Assembly: GCA_905250125.1 (NCBI GenBank) | Contig: CAJNOL010000979.1 | Location: forward strand, 25,350 to 89,349 | DNA length: 64,000 nucleotides | Direction: 5' to 3' | Origin: Rotaria sordida | Lineage: Eukaryota; Rotifera; Eurotatoria; Philodinida; Philodinidae | In this document: positions 50,401-62,167 of the stretch, piece by piece | How positions within the stretch are numbered: position 1 is the stretch's first letter | Layout of the letters: each line of letters begins with the position of its first letter | Notes under the pieces: model-generated | Database searches by the model: none | What the model was told of the DNA's origin: nothing | Seen by the model: only the letters and a program-made list of their open reading frames with translations | Made by a program: the position numbers and the translations under genes

Positions 50401-53400
50401 TACATATTCAACTCGTTGATATTCACGTCCATTATCATCAAGATATGTACGTACAATTTTAAGTACACGTGAACCCTATAATGAATAAAAAAAAAATTTT
50501 TCATTTTATTAATGTAAGGTTGTTATAAATTCTAAATGATTATTAAAAATCAGAGAAGACGATTGATCTCTTCTAATTAGATATATAGGAAAGATACTCC
50601 TACATTATGTTCACTTCTAATATTAAAACATCAATAAATTTCCTTTCATTTTCTTTTGAATAATACATACAGTTTTTTTTGCTGTATCTAATGTATCAAC
50701 ATTAGGTTTTATTTCATGTAATGATTGTTTTGATACAGTTGGTTCTAACATTGATTCAAGATTTTTTCTCATTTCATCAACATCAGAATCTTCATCACCA
50801 CTTGTTTCATTATCTGTTGATGTTAAATGATTTGATGCTAAAGATTTATTTTGTATTTCAAAAATTTTTCGACAATCTTCTTTATATTTTTCTTGATATT
50901 CCATTTGACTATAACGATTTCCACGAGCAAATTTAGCCATAGCAGCTAAGAATAATGATAATAATTTAATTTTAATTTTTTTGTTTTTTTGTTAGAAAAA
51001 TTTTTAATCTTTTATATACTTACCACCTTCTTCTCCATCACGAGCACGTGCTGTTGACATTGTTCGTACAATATCAATAATTTGCCATCGTGAAAGATTT
51101 CGAACAAAACTATCAGATACACCAAATTTATTAAGAATTTTTTTTGCATCTTTTAAATGAAGACGACGTAAGTCAGCATCTGTTCCTGTAACCATTTTTT
51201 TTGTTTGTATTGCTTCAGGTTCAGCTTCCTAATTAATAATAATAATTAAAAAAAAATGTTCCTATTTTTTTCTTTGTAAATTAAAATAAAAAATAACGAA
51301 CTCGAGCATTAGGTTTGTTTGAAACACGAACATATGAAAAACCTTCACCACATCCAGTTGGATCAGAAAAACCACGTAATTGTAACCAACATTTACCTTT
51401 AAGTGAATCAAGATAGGCTTTTGTTGTATGCCATGGAGCACATTTAACCTAATGAAAAATTAATTTTAAGTAAAAACAAAAAAAAAATGTTCATATCATA
51501 TCGCAACATACTTCATCTTCGATTTTACTTGTATCATTTTCATCAGCAGCTTCTTCATCAACAGCAGCAAATAAAACTTTTTCACCATAACCAGCATCTA
51601 AAAAAAAAAAAAAACTCAAATAATATAAACATTTGTAATTTGAATAGATGGAATAAATAATCTTCGATCAATATCAATTTCTCGACATACAAAACAAAAA
51701 CAAAAGTTGAAGGTCTTGACAATATTTTAATGAAAAACAATTAGATATTTTAAAGTCAATCATGTTTCAAACTAATTCTTCAGTAGACTTTGGTTTCTCG
51801 AAGTTTCAACTCATGAGAAAAGAAGTTCTCATCTTTTATCCTCATATTTCAACACTTCGGTTAGTTCGTAATTGAAAATTCTTGCTTACAAATCAATAAA
51901 TATAAATTAAACTAAAAGAATTTATTTTCAAAATTCTTTTAATATATCTTCCTTACCTTTAAGTCGTTGTTCAGCTGCTTGCATACTATAATAAGCACAA
52001 CATTGTTCAGGTGTAACTAATTGTCGAATTTCTTCTTGACTTGGTAAACGAAAATCACTACGTAAAACCCACCAATTGCAATGAACACCTTTAATTTAAA
52101 AAAAAAATTAAAAATAAATAAAAATTGTTGTTGTTTTTATTTTCAATAAAATGAACTAACCTCCTGTACGTTTAAAATCTGAACTCATTTTTAAACGTTT
52201 TCTTATACTATTTTCAGCATTTTGTGGAAATGCTTTTCTAACATCTTCCATTTTAATTCGTGGTGGTTTATCACGACTTTTCCAAAATAAACGAAATATA
52301 TATGCTTGAAGAAAATCTCTTGCAAATATATTTGCACGTTTAGAATTTGGTCCAGGAACTTCTTGTAATGGACATTCTTGTCCAATTGTAAATATATTTT
52401 TTACATTACGTATATGATAATTTTGTTTTGTACGAAGAACTATAAAATCTGCTGGAAGTAATTCATGATGAAATATTGGTGCACGAAACATATGATTTTC
52501 AAAAGCCTATTTAGAGAAATTAGATTTATTTTTGAAAAATTCTTTGTTTTTTCTTTTACTTGTAGAATTTCTCCAGGAAGCATATCAGCTTGAAAAGGTG
52601 ATGTATGAGCATAAGATATTTCACCGTAATCTAACATTGGTGGATTATCTTGTTTACCTGGTTTCTAAATAATTCACACACAAAAGAATCAAAAAAAAAA
52701 ACACGATATTCTTTAAAAATAAAAACCTTTTTAAAATAATTTTTTATTCTTGTTGCCATTCCAATTTGATTAAGTAAAGGTGGATATTGTTCACAATATT
52801 CAGCTAAAACTAAATCACTATCTAAAGCACTTAAATCTTGTAAACGACGCATATAAAACATTTCACCACCACCATATGCTTGTCGTTCTTTTTCTCTTTC
52901 CTGAAAAAAAAAAAGAAAATTTATATTTGACAATAAACACACGCATAAAATATTCATATTTACAGCTGCACGAGTTTCAGATAGTTTTTGTACGGATTGA
53001 ACTGAATGATATTCACCAGGTTTTAATTTTCCGTGTAAAAATTTTTTAATTGTTGGTCGATGAAAATGACGTAATTTTGTTGCATTTAAATGTGTTGGAA
53101 ATAATTGTGTACAAAGTTCAACAGCTGGTGTAGCATGCTATAAAAGAAAAACATCAGTTATGAATATAAAAGAAAAAACATAAAAGATAATTACTTGAAG
53201 ATTAAGTGTACCAAGATTTTTTCCAACAGAATCAACTAATCGTGGATTATAATATTCATCATTTGATAAATTCCAAAAATCATTTTTTGGACTATCTGTT
53301 TGATCATTAGCATCATCATCATTATCTATTGTTTCTTTTAATATACCACTGCCCGTAAGAACTCGACGTGTAACACGTCCTCGTGTATCCTTGAAAAAGA

Positions 53401-55120
53401 CAATGAATTATTATTATCATTCTTTTCTTTTTTTGAAAATAAAAATAGAAATTTTGATATACTTTATGTGGAATTTTTCCAGCTTTTGTTGGACTAATTG
53501 ATGTATTACCATCAGATTTTTCACGTGAATCTCGATTACGTTGTTGTTGACGAGTTTGGCAATCATTTGGATCAGTAGGTATTTCGAATATTAAATGATC
53601 ATCATTTTCATCAAGAATTAATTCTGGTGGTTCACGTATACGTTCCATATTCTAAAAATCAATAAATAAATGAATTTCAATTATACAACGAATCTTTAAA
53701 ATATATGAACTATATTTCTAAATTTTTGTTTCTTTTTACTTTCTATTTTAAAATTGATTTAGCCTTTTTTTTTGTTCTTGCTATGAAACATGAAATAGAT
53801 TTTAATTAGGAAAGAACTTACTTCTGGATCAATAATAATATCTTTTTCCCAATCACCATACATTAAATCATAATTATCAATTGGAAAAATTGAATACCAT
53901 GATTTATATTTCGCATCATCATCTAAAAATATTTTTAATAAACTTTTTTTATTATAATAATATATAAATAAATCTTACCATTTGTATTTTCTAAATAATC
54001 GACATTTTTTCCTAACAAAAAAATTAAAAAATTAAAATCAATCGAAAAATAGAGAATTATTTCATACCAAAAACATTTTTTTGAAAACTTGCTAATGAAC
54101 GATAATTTGTTGTTGGTACCCAACCACAATATCGAATTTTTGGTGTATTTAAATCAAGTTTATCTCGTAATATTGATGTATCATATATAATATCATCTTC
54201 CCAACGTATTAAATTAACAGGTAATGATGCATGTCCTGTTAATTCATTATCATTTGTTATTGATTCTTTTGATATCTGTGTTTGTAATGTTTGTGATTGT
54301 TTTAATTTAAAACCATAATCATATGTTGATAAATCAAGACTTAAACCAATTTGATCATACCATAATCGAGCTGGACCAACACGCCAATTAGCTATTTTCA
54401 AATCAGTTAATGATGAATCTTGTCCATCAGATACTGGTTCATTTATTACTGGAGGTAAACGACCAAGAAATTGTGTCTAAGAAATAAGAAAATTTATTTA
54501 AAACAAAAAAATGATTCAATTTAGTTTTATATATACTTCATTATCAATTACACATTCAGTTATGTTTGCTTCACGAATCTCATGATTAACATTCTAAAAT
54601 GAAATAAATAATTCTCAAAAATAAAAATAAAAAATCGATTTTTATTTTTGAATTTACCCCATTTACAGATCTTTTACGTAAATTTGTCCAAAGTTTTGGT
54701 AAATGATTTGATTTACCAACACCAAAGATTTTATTAAATTGAAGAATCTAAAATAAGACAAACAAAATTAATTTGTTTGTTGAAATGTCTTATTTTAAAA
54801 AATTAACTAACAGCATTAGGTTTAAATGCTGGAAAAAGTTCTTCAGCTGTTTTTCCTTCATATGTATTTGGTAACATTCCAGCCAATGGTTTTTTAATAT
54901 TAATTGAACCCTAAAATAATTTATTTATCAATATAATATAACAATAATAATATTAAAATCTTACATGAGCAATATCTGTTTTATCAAATTCATCATCATC
55001 ATCATCATCGTCATCATCATCTTCTTCGCTTGGTAAATCATCATCTGATAATGGTTGTGGTTCAAGACCACCATCTTCGACTATATCATCAAATAATTCC
55101 ATGTCATTTAAAGAAGACAT
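44427..55120 (-). CDS. TAF1: TFIID subunit 1 (TAF1) with double bromodomain
   Basis: Largest TFIID subunit; binds TBP, TAF7 and acetylated histones in the nucleus. There are 27 exons (54965-55120, 54812-54910, 54658-54747, 54537-54593, 54068-54476, 53979-54011, 53822-53922, 53463-53651, 53195-53389, 52964-53137, 52727-52900, 52560-52664, 52161-52506, 51957-52088, 51512-51597, 51302-51448, 51024-51228, 50671-50945, 50339-50475, 49703-50279, 48761-49008, 48092-48698, 46938-47183, 46669-46884, 46296-46602, 44725-44913, 44427-44665), giving 1,912 aa in frame throughout. In order: an acidic N-terminus; [15 protein letters not shown]; the conserved core with [37 protein letters not shown] and [28 protein letters not shown]; a CCHC zinc knuckle, [18 protein letters not shown] (~1230-1247); bromodomain 1 (~1490-1596, [11 protein letters not shown]) and 2 (~1600-1700, [18 protein letters not shown]); an acidic tail ending LSEDEL. 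An Asn/Thr-rich insert of about 150 residues precedes the knuckle. Confidence 0.95.
45672..46130. mobile_element. Foldback element FB7 in TAF1 intron 25
   Basis: The arms are about 135-145 bp. CGCCGATTGAATTC (45699-45712) pairs with GAATTCATTCGGCG (46092-46106). AGATCAAATATG (45731-45742) pairs with CATATTTGATCT (46063-46074), and AATCGATTGGT near 45793 with ACCAATCGATT near 46008. The loop (~45815-45995) is visibly less AT-rich than its surroundings. A minus-strand frame of 81 codons (45813-46058) runs across it. The element sits in a 1,382-nt intron. Confidence 0.7.
47184..48091. other. TAF1 intron 22 (908 nt)
   Basis: It interrupts the region just before bromodomain 1. Non-coding; the 75-codon plus-strand frame at 47705-47932 is Lys-rich noise. 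No inverted repeat was recognised. Confidence 0.5.
49078..49425. mobile_element. Foldback element FB8 in TAF1 intron 20
   Basis: The arms are about 60 bp. TAGTGCTAG.AGAATACATGATAG at 49092-49116 pairs with CTTGTCATGTATTTTCCCAGCACTG near 49381-49406. CTACAAGAACATGTATA near 49119 pairs with TATACATATTCTTGTAG near 49366-49382. About 350 bp in total, without coding sequence. It accounts for half of this 694-nt intron. Confidence 0.68.
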
Positions 55121-55166
55121 TAGTAGAATTTAAAAACATGCAAGATTATTTCCTAATGTTTCAGAG

Positions 55167-55189
55167 CATATATATATATATATATATGC
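55167..55189. repeat. (TA)n microsatellite
   Basis: A short TA tract just upstream of TAF1. Similar tracts occur at 36862-36885, 62109-62129 and 31610-31622, and a (CT)n tract at about 3666-3680. They are unremarkable in such AT-rich DNA. Confidence 0.8.
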
Positions 55190-55510
55190 AATAAATGTCC
55201 ATAGGTGTCGAAACAAAAATAACTTGATTGAATGAAATTTTAATCAAATAAATTTTTAACAATATAGATGACAGTAGTATACATAAGAGTTATGGAAATA
55301 TTGATTTCGTTGATACACATGGCAATTTATTTTATATAATATTTAAATATTTTACTCATATAGAACTTGATTCATCGCCAGTACTTTATAGCTATTTAAC
55401 TCTTCGATGGTGAACCTTTCGAATATATATTTAGATCGTTAAAATTAAGTTCAAATACAACAGTTTTAATTCATCTTGGTTACAGAGTTTCTTTATTTTA
55501 TTAAAATCTA

Positions 55511-55915
55511 GTGCATCTAAGTCTATTTCATATACCTATATTTATATAGGGTGGGTCTAAGGATATTTCATATCCATTTTTTTATATAGGGTGGGGCTAA
55601 GGATAATTTATATACGGTTTTTTAATATGGTGGTTTTAAGAGGTCTATAGCGATGAAGTTCAAACGATACACCTTTTAGACCCACCTTATGTAAAAAAAA
55701 AAGAAAAGAAAAAAAAGGTATATAAATTATACTTAGACTCACTCTATATAAAAAAAAAGGATATAAAATATCCTTAAATCCACGAGATCCCCTTAGATCC
55801 ACGCTATTAAAAAATAGGTATATGAAATATCCTCAGATAAACTAGAGTCCCTTAGATCCACCGTACTATATGAAAAAAGGTATATGATATGTCCTTAGAC
55901 CCCCTAGAACCACTC
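55511..55915. repeat. Inverted tandem array of ~45-55 bp units
   Basis: From about 55511 to 55635, three or four copies read GGTGGGTCTAAGGATATTTC, ATATCC, then T-runs and TATATAG. From about 55670 to 55915 three or four copies read in the opposite orientation (TAGACCCACC, A-runs, GGTATAT..AATATCCT). Each half is a short minisatellite, and together they make one large palindrome with its centre near 55640-55670. No coding sequence. Similar arrays can be the body of a transposon or the product of an inverted duplication. Confidence 0.7.
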
Positions 55916-55981
55916 ATTTCAAATGAAAAGGGATTGTTTTTTTGTTTAAATTCAGAAAAAATTCAAATAGACCATTGTATG

Positions 55982-56384
55982 CAAAAAAGAATTTTTCTTG
56001 CATAATTTTGACGAAATTGCTTTCGATAGTTTAGTCCAGTAAAACAAGATCAAAAATAAAATCCAAGACCATATTCGGATTTCTCATGAGACGGCGCATT
56101 GAACTATACTAAACTCGACTTCAATTTTGACAAAAATCGTTTTGGCTTTTTTAGATAATCGTGGCCGCAAGGTAGCACTATATTGAGTGATCGATGAGGG
56201 ATGAAGGACAAATGTTAGAATCAAGTTTCTTCCAGAATTGGAGTTGAGTTTGGTAGGGTTCAATGCGCCGTCTCACGAGAAATTCGAATATGGTCTTGGA
56301 TTTTATTTTTGGCCTTGCTTTACTGGACTAAACTATCAAAAACAATTTTGTCAAAATTATGCAAGAAAAACCATTTTTTAAGGT
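55982..56384. mobile_element. Foldback element FB9, well conserved arms
   Basis: The arms at 55982-56135 and 56226-56384 are inverted copies at close to 90% by eye, the best preserved in the window. ATAGTTTAGTCCAGTAAAAC (56027-56046) pairs with the segment at 56317-56336. AAATCCAAGACCATATTCG near 56059 pairs with 56281-56302, and GAGACGGCGCATTGAAC (56088-56104) with 56259-56274. The loop is about 90 bp and has no ORF. High arm identity suggests a recent insertion or arm-to-arm conversion. Confidence 0.75.
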
Positions 56385-56870
56385 TTTTCGTTTTCTACTG
56401 CTTAAAGTACTTTGAGTCTATCTCCATCAAAATAACAGCTTTTTAGAAAAGTTTTTTTTTATCAAAATGCTTAGACTTAAAAGTTCCTCAAACGCTGAAA
56501 ATTTCGCTAAAATCGATACTTTTGTACGTGTGGTTGAGATCCTTTGAAATACCCAAAAGGCAAAAAACCTTGAACAAAAAATGTTGCAAGCTATGGTGAA
56601 GGATGTTCGGAAGAAGCTTCGAGTTTTATGGCAAGGTGGATGTATTCACTTTACTGAATACCTTTTTTTTTGGTAGTACTTATCATGTGCTTTCTAGTAA
56701 AAGAAAAAATTAGCTTTTCATCTTTTAAAACAGCTGAGCTGTGCAGCTCGACATTTTTCCAGAGACTATTGCACCGCTTAATAGATTGAGGGGAAATAGA
56801 CCAGATCAAAATTCGTAGCTCTGTTTATTCTTTCACTTGGCCTAGTTTGATCTGCAGGTACGTCAGGGAT

Positions 56871-57160
56871 GGGGGAGTCCGAGTCAAAACTTGGACTCGA
56901 GTCGACTCGAGTCATTCACTTGAAAAAATTTTCATTTGCTTTTATAAAAAAATCACAATATATAGAACTAAATTTTTTCTGATTCCCAATTTTTATTCTA
57001 ATAGAATAAACGGCATTAGAATGTTTTCTTCAAAACCTTTATTTCACTTATTTATTTATATGATCGTAAATCTTAGTCTACACATATTACAGGATCAGCG
57101 TTGGAACGGGACCGGTTTAGAAAGTCAACCGGGCCGGTAAATACCGGAAATTTACCGGTT
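56871..57160. repeat. GC-rich motif cluster (GGACTCGAGTC and ACCGGT blocks)
   Basis: Two unusual GC-rich patches lie in AT-rich DNA. At 56875-56915 are repeated GAGTC/GACTC palindromes (GGAGTCCGAGTC, GGACTCGAGTCGACTCGAG). At 57108-57160 are repeated CCGGT/ACCGG words (GGGACCGGTTT, CAACCGGGCCGGT, TTTACCGGTTT). A GACTC-rich patch like the first also lies inside FB1 near 10872-10920. They look like pieces of transposon termini, but no complete element could be drawn. Confidence 0.4.
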
Positions 57161-57253
57161 TAAATTTAAAAAATATTATCTTTACTTAACTCTTATTCGG
57201 TAAGAAGAACTATGTATTTTGCTATGAAGTAGAACAAATTCTCCATCATTATA

Positions 57254-58416
57254 CATAGATGTCCAGAAAGTCTTTCGATAGTGCCAATATTACAAATTTT
57301 GTTTAGTTTATAATCGATATTTATCGCGATGATTGTAATACTATGATAGACACGAAGACAATTAGGCATATGTTTTATCAGTTTTGAAATAGACCAGGCA
57401 GTACTATATAAATCAGTTAGGAAAATCTTAATATCCTTTTGAAAAAAAGATGATGCTTCATGATTATAAACTCTTCTTTATTCAAAGAATTCGTAAACTT
57501 GACCACAACATGATGCAATGATTCTGAATCATCTTGACCATTTAAATTTTGTTTAATTAAATCGAATAACCAAAAATCATATGGTGCCAGATTTGGAGAA
57601 CTAGGTGGATGTTGTATTATAGTGATGCCTTCTGATTTAAGATAATTGGACACAGCTTTATGAATATGGGGTCTTCCATTATCGTGGTGAAGCTTAATAC
57701 CACAAATACCTAGTGAAGGTCTTTGCTTTTCGATTTCTTCGACGACAGGCTGCAAACAGTTTTCGATACAATATTAGTGATCAACAGTTTGTCCGGGTTC
57801 TACATGATGAATTAAAACAGGACCGGTTGATTTAAAAAAGATGGAAAATAAAGTTTTTGGAGCAGAATAACTTCGTCGAACCACTGTAGGTGAAGGATCT
57901 CTTCTTGCCACCCAAGCAAAATGAAATGATTTTCGACCAAATTGTTTATGATAAAACCATGACTCATCACTTATCACCGCATCACATAATCGCTATGTTC
58001 CGTCTTCAAATTTTGCTAAATTTTCTTTACATATTCGGACTCGTTCAGCTCGTTGCGAAGCAGTCAAATGCTTTGCTATATAACGAGCAGTAATTTTTCT
58101 AAGGTTCAGATGATCAGAAACAATTCGTTGAATGGTGCCATGACTTAGACCAGTTTGCATTTCCATATCTTCAATTGTGATATTAGGATTGTCATTAATA
58201 AAGATACGGACTTGTTCAATATTTTCAGATGTTGTTTCGGTAACCAGTCTACCAGGTCGTTCTTTGTCTTGAACATCTTCTTGACTTTCACGGAACCCTT
58301 TACACCATTTCTCAACAGTACTGAGACAAGGAGCTTCATCACCATAGAAAAGAAAATTTTTTCAAGCTTCTATAAGAAATTGAGATAGTACTGTAAAGAC
58401 TTTTGGTATGACCTAA
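57254..58416 (-). mobile_element. Mariner element, inactive
   Basis: The ends are imperfect inverted repeats. CATAGATGTCCAGAAAGTCT at 57254-57273 matches the complement of 58387-58416 (CTTAGGTCATACCAAAAGTC on the minus strand). Each end is flanked by the dinucleotide TA, the mariner target. The body (about 1.16 kb) encodes a damaged transposase. It is slightly shorter than usual because the N-terminal region of the transposase is missing. Confidence 0.75.
57417..58350 (-). pseudogene. Mariner (DD34D) transposase pseudogene
   Basis: One reading frame on the minus strand from about 58350 to 57417 carries transposase sequence, broken by two in-frame stops: TAG at 57993-57995 and TAA at 57774-57776. 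The second helix-turn-helix and linker are present (TGLSHGTIQRIVSDHL, ASQRAERVRI). The three catalytic Asp are all kept: in SDESWFYHK, in LHHDNGRPHIHK and in NLAPYDFWLF. There are 34 residues between the second and third, which gives the mariner DD34D signature. The first ~45 residues (first helix-turn-helix) are absent, and the start region between the TIR and GDEAPCLST is too short to hold them. With two stops and a lost N-terminus it cannot make active transposase. Confidence 0.88.
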
Positions 58417-60189
58417 GTATCTTTGATCAATAAGATCTTTTGTTCAAGTGATAATTCGTATTTTTGAACGACAAAGCAAGTCTATATTAATATAATAACA
58501 AACCAATAGAATCCATTACGTTTTGGATAACAATGACTATTGAATGTCGGATTCTGAAAAATTATGCAATGATTGAAGTAGATGAGATGTCTATCACAGT
58601 TATGAACATGCTGTTGCTGTGCCACGATGAAATAAAACAAAATGTCGTCACTGTTACAATGCTATTTGAAAGAAAAACATTTCAAAAGTCACTAACATTT
58701 TTGGTTTGGACAAGTACTGCTGTCACTAATTCATAAGATTCATTCGATTTCTGGATTTGATATATGTCAACACGAAAATCCATCACAAGTTCATGTAGTT
58801 TTACAATAATTTCGGAAAAAAGCTGCTGTGTCACCATTACTGCAGTGTTACCATAGACATTTCTGACAGTCAGTTTTCTCTCTTACTATAGCCAAGTCCT
58901 TCTCATCGATATTGTGAATTGAATGTTGATTAAGTAGTTGTGGATCTACGTTTTTTTTTAGATTTGAGTCTAGAAGGACTCGCTGCTTCTTAACACTGCT
59001 TCGAAGAAAATTTCTTATTAATATGTATCTGATTATCTTTGACGGTAAAATTTCAAAAAAAAACCACTTTCATTTTATCATAATTCCATTCTACATTCCA
59101 TATGAATATATTACTTGTATATGTTATTTTTAATATTCAATATATCACGTCGTCATTCAAGTGATTAAAAAACAACATTTTTTTTTTACATACTCTATCT
59201 CATCCTATTTATCTCTATTGAATCTAATCAGTTTTGTCAACATGCATCTTATGATTGAAATTCACTATTTTTCTGCTATTCCCTAGATATTTATGTGTGA
59301 TTATAAGTCACATTCTATAGTTGTTATTTGATGATAAAAGTCTATTATTATATTAGGTAAACAAGAAAAAAGGAAATTTTTCTATGATGACAAAAAAGTA
59401 TTTAATAAAAATTTTGTAGTCATATTGATTTTCTCTTATTGATTATCTATCATCTATATGATTACATATAAAAATACTTATGTAAAGTCATTTTTGTGTC
59501 GTCCTCTCAAAAAAAAATGAATCCGTTAAGTAGCACCTGACATAAATGGTTTGTACGCCAAACATGAGCGAGTAGACAGGAAGTTAAAACAATATACAAC
59601 AAATCATTCGTCTTGATAGATGACGAGCAGCAAACTAAAGTGAAGCAAAAAATTGATTAGCTAAGTAGAAAGTATATTTGTTGTTTCTTTTTTTGATCGT
59701 TAAAGGCAGGTAGTAATTTATTTCAAGTGTTATTAGTAGGAAGAAAATTCAATCAATTTGATGTTTCTTTCAAACTATTCAAATGTATAATTGACAACAG
59801 ATATTTTTGTTACACATTTATTATCAAAAAAAATAAAAGTAATAAATTCTATTGACGTAGATGAATTAAGAACAGAACATCAATCTCTTGTGTATTTATT
59901 TTTCTTTCATCGAACTGTCATGTTATTTACATAATAATGTCAAAATAGTATGTATATTCTATCATCTTTGTTATTTTAGTTATTATAATAAAAAACATTA
60001 TTTCCTGTCTTGTTGATTATTGTATACTTAATTAAACTTCTATTCACATTCGATGTTCTTTTGTTAGTAAAAATGTCAATATAAAATACAAAATATAAGT
60101 CATAATTTCATTGCAAAAAATAATATCTTTATTATTTAAAATATTTCATTATATTACATTAAAATAAACAAAAAAAAAAGATCAATTAT
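58417..60189. other. Intergenic region, no gene recognised
   Basis: AT-rich. The 67-codon frame at 58533-58736 has no domain and probably arises by chance. Nothing else was recognised. Confidence 0.5.
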
Positions 60190-60454
60190 TTATCTGGTTG
60201 AATTAATTGGAAAGATATTTTTTGGTGGCATATTCGGTAAATGATAAGTATGTAAATCTACGGGAGTTCTAAAAACAAAAAAGAAAAAAAAATATATATG
60301 TATATTATTTATATTTCTAATGTTTTGTCTTATACCTTGTAATATTAGCTGATGGTGATCGTGGATCATCCAATGGAGCGTCTGTTTGTTCTTCTGCCAT
60401 ATTAAGTAAAGGAATTTTATAGATATTTTTAATGCGACGTTGAACGTTACTCAT
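60190..60454 (-). CDS. Small protein with CDCA3-type DPRSPS..RTP motif
   Basis: Two exons, 60336-60454 and 60190-60268, joined AG|A over a 67-nt intron; 65 aa, starting MSNVQRRIKNIYKIP and ending FPINSTR. The centre, DPRSPSANITRTPV, matches the conserved motif of vertebrate CDCA3 (Tome-1, a mitotic-entry and ubiquitin-ligase adaptor), as I recall it. The rest of that protein is not present. The motif contains SP and TP sites that cyclin-dependent kinases could use. A splice acceptor (TTATTACAG) lies 7 nt before the ATG, so the transcript has a spliced 5' leader. The function is inference from one motif. Confidence 0.65.
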
Positions 60455-60462
60455 TTGATTCC

Positions 60463-62165
60463 TGTAATAACAAAAGTAGATTGTCGGAATTATGACTAGA
60501 TACTGACTACAGAAATGAAGGTTTTATAGACACAAAAAAAATAATTTACATATTCCTTTCCGTTCTGTTCTTTGCTTTTCTTCTCCACCCTCATTTCATT
60601 ATTGACATCAACAACGAAGAAAAAAAAACACCCACTACTACGCAGATATACAAGTATGACGTTATGTTGAGTATTAAGAAATGAAATTAGATTTCTTTTT
60701 TGTTTTTTTCTTGAAGGACATTATTGTAGTGACGAAATAAATATTGTTTCTTTGTTGATATATACATACATATTTTTCATACTTATTCATAGAATTTTTG
60801 TATATTCTTGAATAATGTCAAAGGAAAAGATATGCCTTCAGGCATCTATTCATAATAATCTTAGGTTATATTGACCATTGAGTATTACTCTTTTTTCTTT
60901 GTTTTGAAGCAGAATAAAAGCAGTGATCCATATCACTTTAGTCATCATGACCTAATAACACAGCTTGATTCGATTTGCAATCATTACACACATTGTCAAA
61001 ATGCTTTTTTCTTTCGTTTTTTTCTTTTTTACATTTAGTGTTTAGACTAGATGTAATCATATATATGGGTATGAAACAGATGCTTAAAAAGTATTACATC
61101 AGAACAATAATACTACAATTGTTTTTTAACGATCGAACGAACATATTCATTATCATTATTATATGAGTGACTGCTCGTGCCATATTGTTAACATACCTGT
61201 AACATGAATATATCAATTACACCATCATCATCGTTCAAGTGAAGGGAATAGGTGGAGAAATGACATAAAATAGGAGAGTGCTTGTGAAAAGCACATCTGT
61301 TTCGAGAATGTGAAAAACGTTAGCAACAACAATAAAAACAAGACGAAGAGTGTCAAAAAAAAAAAAAAGAGGAAAATTTATATTTAATAGTCGTTCTTAT
61401 TGAATAAGATTCTAATAGAATGTCTAGATTTTATAGATTTAAATGATTAAATTGTATTTCTTTTTTTACTATATATTCGTTTGATCATTTGTTTATGTTT
61501 ACTGAGCCAAAGAGATTGAATTGAATTCTACTATATATTGATCAAACAAATTCTCGGTAACATTTACTAACCCTTATTAATGATAGGATAATGTGTGAAA
61601 TGATCCTGCTACTGTTTTTATATGCTTGAATGATGATCATAGAAGATTCATTTCGAATGAATATCCAATGAGTGAATTTTCGGGTAATCCAAAGAAAAAA
61701 AAAATTGAACCAATCAATAGAAATGTTGTTTTTTTTCTTCTTTCTATATTTCATTTTTGTTTAAATTGAAATAAGAACAAGTAAGTTGATGATAACAATA
61801 ATTAACTAGCAAAATTAATTTATTATAATAATCAATCATGCTTGTTCTCGGCATGTGATCCGCACATGTATATTATGTGTTGATGGACTAGTTTAGTTGT
61901 CAACAGTGTCAATGACAAGTACCGTACATCATCGGCAGCATAGGCGTCATAGGATGTGCATGTTAGCCGATTTGTTTGAAGATAGAATCCTGCTGAGCTA
62001 TTTCTTTCTTTTCTTTTTACAGTCTCAAGTTAGATTCATCTTTTTCTTTTCTGTAATCATAATAACAGACATTCATGTCATTGAAAACTATTGATACGTA
62101 ATCTAATGGATATATATATATATATATCTCGAAGTCAGATTCATTCCTCTTTTTTTTTTTCTTTT
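60463..62165. other. Region between the two divergent small genes
   Basis: About 1.7 kb without a recognised gene. It should hold the promoters, and possibly 5' leader exons, of the genes on either side. Frames at 60975-61166, 61542-61754 and 61897-62094 have no domain. Confidence 0.45.
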
Positions 62166-62167
62166 AG

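Noticed and set aside
55511..55915. Telomeric repeat tract
   Set aside because: The unit is ~50 bp and AT-rich, it occurs in both orientations, and genes lie on both sides; it is not a short G-rich telomere repeat.
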